A DNA stretch of 64,000 nucleotides, from positions 1-64,000 of the forward strand of contig JACKPA010000012.1 in NCBI GenBank assembly GCA_024233865.1. Reading direction: 5' to 3'. This document shows positions 61,040 through 64,000 of this stretch, piece after piece. A program made the position numbers and the translations under genes. Below the pieces are notes generated by a model. The model ran no database searches. It was not told where the DNA came from and worked only from the letters and a program-made list of their open reading frames with translations. How positions within the stretch are numbered: position 1 is the first letter of the stretch; each line of letters starts with the position of its first letter. Origin of the DNA: Leptospiraceae bacterium (GTDB lineage: Bacteria > Spirochaetota > Leptospiria > Leptospirales > Leptospiraceae).

Positions 61040-63862
61040 ATGAGCCTATTTGATTCTTTTTATATTAATTTTTATACAATTTCCATGATACAAACTCTTG
61101 TTTTGTATATTTTCAGTTCTCTCTTTTTATTATTGCTACCGGAAAAATCCAAGTCTACCTTGTATTTAGGAGTCTGTCTTGTCTTTTCTATATTTGTAAC
61201 GCTTGGTTATGTATTGTCGCAAGGCATTTACTACCCGACTGCCTTTCCAAGAGTAATCACTCTCATAGCTATTCCCTTTCACTTTTTGTTATATCCACAA
61301 TTTCTATTCCGTTTTCCTAAACTAGAGAAACCAAAAACGGCAAAGTATTTCCTTTATGTACAAGTTTTTCTTTCTGTTCTTTCATCCATATACGTTATCT
61401 ACGCTGCTTTCACATCGGATATTTTTTATGACTTTCAGGGGCACTACTTTGATTATAACTTTCCCAAGTTTTTAAAAATCTACGGACTTTTTACACTAAT
61501 TTACGTCTTGATTGGTGTTGGAGTAGGTATTTGGAAAACAATTAAAGCCAAAGATGATTCAAAAGTTTCACTCCTTTTGATAACAATTGGTGTCGCGGTA
61601 GCAATTGTCTTACCAGCAATAGGTAACGTATTAAACAAAGCCGGTCTTGTAGAAAGGGATATATATGTAATCAATTTGAGCATATTTAATCTTGCAGGTG
61701 TTTTTATTATTATGGTATCTTACATCAATAAAACCACCGACAGATCAACATTTATGTTTAAAATTATCGGAATTAGTTTTTTGGTATTTATGTTGATCTA
61801 CAACTCTCTTGGATATTTCATTTTTAATCACCGAGAAAAAGTATACAACCTACTCCAACAACGCCAAGCAAAATTCCTTGCAAAAATGAACGTAGAATCA
61901 TTTTATATGGATATTGGTAAAGAATCGGAAGACGTAGAATATGTTATAGAATACAACACAAAGGATAAATATTATAACACTATATTTTCCAGAAGTGAGT
62001 TTAATTTACCGGAAGATATTATCCATAAGGATTTACTTGAATACACCTTATTACAAAAATCACTTCTTACTTCTATGGAAAATCCGTCTCCAAAGGAAAC
62101 ATCCCATGCTCGCTCTCTCCAAAGCAGAATCTATCGGGAAGATACGGTTTCTCATTCCAAGTTTGTAGCTTTTAGAACCATTGACTCAAATTTTGAAATC
62201 GTCCACGAAGTCGGATTTTCTTACACTAAATACAGACAATTCATCCATGAGATTGGAAAAACACTTCTGTTTATATATTTAACGGGTGTTGCTCTGATTA
62301 TTTTCGGAACGCCTTTGTTCTTGTCCGGAGCTTTGGTAAAACCTCTAAAAAGGTTACTAGATGGCTTACGAAAAGTTCGCAAAGGCAATCTTGATATAAA
62401 CTTACCCGTTCAAGTCCAAGATGAGATTGGATTTTTAACCCAGTCATTTAACAGTATGGTAAAATCTATCAAAGAAGCTAAAATAAAACTCGAAGAATAT
62501 TCCAACCATCTAGAAGAAAAAGTAGTCGAAAGAACTAAAGAACTCCAAACAACCCTCACCCAAGTAGAAACGCTGAAAACTCAACAAGACGGTGATTATT
62601 TCTTAACAACCTTACTCCTAAAACCTCTTGGGACACAAACAGCAAAAAGTGACAAAGTTAGGATTAACTCCTTTTTAAAACAAAAAAAGGAGTTTTTATT
62701 CAAGCAAAAAGCCCATGAAATCGGTGGAGATATATGTATATCCCAAAATTTAACTCTAAAGAATAGAAGATATATTGTATTTCTGAATGCGGACGCTATG
62801 GGAAAATCCATTCAAGGAGCCGGTGGAATTCTGGTTTTAGGATCCGTATTTCAATCTATCATCCAACGAACAGAATCATACTCCACCATGTCCAAAATCC
62901 CTCCAGAACAATGGATAAAAAATGCGTTTAAGGAGCTACACAAAATTTTTGAGAGTTTTGACGGTTCTATGCTAATTTCATTGATTTTAGGAATAGTAGA
63001 AGAAAACACAGGTCTCGTATACTACATTAATGCAGAACATCCTTGGATGATATTGTACAGAGATGGAGTAGCTGACTTTATTGAGTCTGAAATGTACTTT
63101 AGAAAGCTTGGAACTCCCGGTATGGAAAACGATATTTTTGTATCAACCTTTGAAATGGCTCCGGGAGACATGCTCATTATGGGATCAGACGGTAAAGACG
63201 ATCTTGTCATGGACCAAACAACAGAGAACAGGCGAGTGATCAACGAAGACGAATTCCTTTTCTTAAAAAGAGTAGAAGAAGCTAAGGGAAACCTTGGTAA
63301 AATCTGTAGTGTAATCCAAGAAAACTACGAACTTATGGATGACCTTTCCCTTCTATCCATTGAATACTTGCAACCGCCGGTAAATCCAGAAGCAGAAGAA
63401 GAGAAGCAGATTAATCAAATTCTAAGAATGTCCAAAAAATATCTAATGCAAGAAAACCATGTTAAAGCAACAGACCTATTGGAATCGGCTCATTTGAACT
63501 ATCCTGCAAATACCGCTATCTCCCATAGCCTAATCAAGCTCTACATGAAACAAAAAAATTACAAACGAGCCGCAGTTCTTTGTAAGGAATTTCTTGAGCA
63601 TAACGAAGCTGATACTTCCGTTATGCTAAAAGCTTCCTATTGTATGAAAATGAACTATGAAGTAGAAGACGCTATCGAAATCAGTGAAAGAATTAAACTC
63701 CGTGAACCCTACAATGTTAAAAACCTAGTCCTTCTTGCGGATATGTACACCTACAAAAATAATTTTCCAAGAGTAGAAAAGTTACTAAACAAAATTTCCA
63801 AGTTGGAACCGGACAATAAATGGGCTATCAAAATTAAAGATAGGGTAAAAAAAGTGTCTTAA
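61040..63862 (+). CDS. 7TM-HAMP-SpoIIE phosphatase with C-terminal TPRs
   Basis: Large signalling phosphatase of 940 aa from the ATG at 61040; an upstream frame overlaps the preceding gene. Seven to eight N-terminal hydrophobic helices (about 10-275) are followed by an extracytoplasmic segment (about 280-395), another helix, HAMP (about 430-485), a coiled coil, and a PP2C/SpoIIE domain (about 520-770) with metal Asp residues in EIGGDICIS, LNADAMGKS, MGSDGKDDLV and MDDLSLLSIEYL. TPR units fill about 795-935. Such proteins dephosphorylate anti-sigma-factor antagonists, which are not encoded here. The preceding gene ends 11 bases upstream, suggesting co-transcription. Confidence 0.9.
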   Translation: MSLFDSFYINFYTISMIQTLVLYIFSSLFLLLLPEKSKSTLYLGVCLVFSIFVTLGYVLSQGIYYPTAFPRVITLIAIPFHFLLYPQFLFRFPKLEKPKTAKYFLYVQVFLSVLSSIYVIYAAFTSDIFYDFQGHYFDYNFPKFLKIYGLFTLIYVLIGVGVGIWKTIKAKDDSKVSLLLITIGVAVAIVLPAIGNVLNKAGLVERDIYVINLSIFNLAGVFIIMVSYINKTTDRSTFMFKIIGISFLVFMLIYNSLGYFIFNHREKVYNLLQQRQAKFLAKMNVESFYMDIGKESEDVEYVIEYNTKDKYYNTIFSRSEFNLPEDIIHKDLLEYTLLQKSLLTSMENPSPKETSHARSLQSRIYREDTVSHSKFVAFRTIDSNFEIVHEVGFSYTKYRQFIHEIGKTLLFIYLTGVALIIFGTPLFLSGALVKPLKRLLDGLRKVRKGNLDINLPVQVQDEIGFLTQSFNSMVKSIKEAKIKLEEYSNHLEEKVVERTKELQTTLTQVETLKTQQDGDYFLTTLLLKPLGTQTAKSDKVRINSFLKQKKEFLFKQKAHEIGGDICISQNLTLKNRRYIVFLNADAMGKSIQGAGGILVLGSVFQSIIQRTESYSTMSKIPPEQWIKNAFKELHKIFESFDGSMLISLILGIVEENTGLVYYINAEHPWMILYRDGVADFIESEMYFRKLGTPGMENDIFVSTFEMAPGDMLIMGSDGKDDLVMDQTTENRRVINEDEFLFLKRVEEAKGNLGKICSVIQENYELMDDLSLLSIEYLQPPVNPEAEEEKQINQILRMSKKYLMQENHVKATDLLESAHLNYPANTAISHSLIKLYMKQKNYKRAAVLCKEFLEHNEADTSVMLKASYCMKMNYEVEDAIEISERIKLREPYNVKNLVLLADMYTYKNNFPRVEKLLNKISKLEPDNKWAIKIKDRVKKVS

Positions 63863-63865
63863 AAG

Positions 63866-64000
63866 ATGAATTTACTGTCGTCAGAAATACTCAAAATCAG
63901 AGGGGACTTCTTATCTGCCATTCGCAGGTTTTTTGAGAAAAATGGTTTTCTGGAAATAGATACTCCTTGCCTTTTGGAAATTCCCGGAATGGAACCCTAC
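63866..64000 (+). CDS. Class II lysyl-tRNA-synthetase-like protein (EpmA/GenX), 5' part
   Basis: The first 45 codons, cut by the window edge. The text RGDFLSAIRRFFEKNGFLEID then TPCLLEIPGMEPY matches motif 1 of class II lysyl-type synthetases. The lack of the N-terminal anticodon-binding domain (catalytic domain starting near residue 10) favours EpmA/GenX/PoxA, which attaches lysine to elongation factor P. The start codon is four bases after the previous stop. The assignment rests on this short segment only. Confidence 0.72.
   Translation, partial: MNLLSSEILKIRGDFLSAIRRFFEKNGFLEIDTPCLLEIPGMEPY

Overview
The window looks like chromosome from a leptospiral spirochaete (Leptospira, Leptonema or a close relative). 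It is AT-rich and gene-dense with short intergenic gaps. It carries heme-synthesis genes (hemE, hemN, hemL), which most other spirochaetes lack, many lipoproteins with loose lipoboxes, several 7TMR-DISM receptors, and at least six histidine kinases. This assignment is an inference from gene content; no rRNA or other taxonomic marker lies in the window.

Layout. 0.1-5.4 kb: tyrosine recombinase, small His-rich lipoprotein, recD, acyl-CoA dehydrogenase. 5.4-16.2 kb: signalling block with a membrane AraC-type regulator, a kinase/receiver/kinase operon, an AAA ATPase fused to a PD-(D/E)XK nuclease domain, and a Cache-GAF-GAF adenylate cyclase. 16.3-22.2 kb: TraB-family membrane protein, meaB, a HAD-family lipoprotein and, most unusually, a full-length homologue of the eukaryotic major vault protein. 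22.4-29.0 kb: CPBP protease homologue, an operon of hybrid kinase, leucine-rich-repeat lipoprotein and acyltransferase, a fluoride channel, and an SGNH-like protein. 29.0-39.1 kb: Uma2-like protein with a 21-bp tandem repeat, SDR, receiver-kinase, AidB-type acyl-CoA dehydrogenase, corA, an Rpn-family remnant, and a hemE-hemN-kinase operon. 39.2-42.7 kb: metH. 43-46.4 kb: an island with a GC-rich palindromic block, a DJ-1/PfpI protein, a membrane metallo-beta-lactamase-fold protein, a Cys-rich protein and an IS66 transposase remnant. 46.6-54.3 kb: FecR-like protein plus a second adenylate cyclase, an RND efflux permease, queA and a small coiled-coil protein. 54.4-64.0 kb: plsC, a small exported protein, a receiver-kinase followed by hemL, a GDPD-like phosphodiesterase, an alkaline-phosphatase-superfamily lipoprotein, a 7TM-HAMP-SpoIIE-TPR phosphatase, and the start of an EpmA/lysyl-tRNA-synthetase-like gene.

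The genes do not form one pathway. The recurring theme is environmental sensing, with kinases, cyclases and a PP2C phosphatase often placed beside effector or metabolic genes, notably beside both hem loci. Short palindromic repeats of several families sit at gene ends, and decayed IS66 and Rpn pieces mark past insertions. The best candidate for an unusual biological system is the vault-like protein at 19.7-22.2 kb. It retains the repeat, shoulder, cap-helix and cap-ring order of eukaryotic vault protein.
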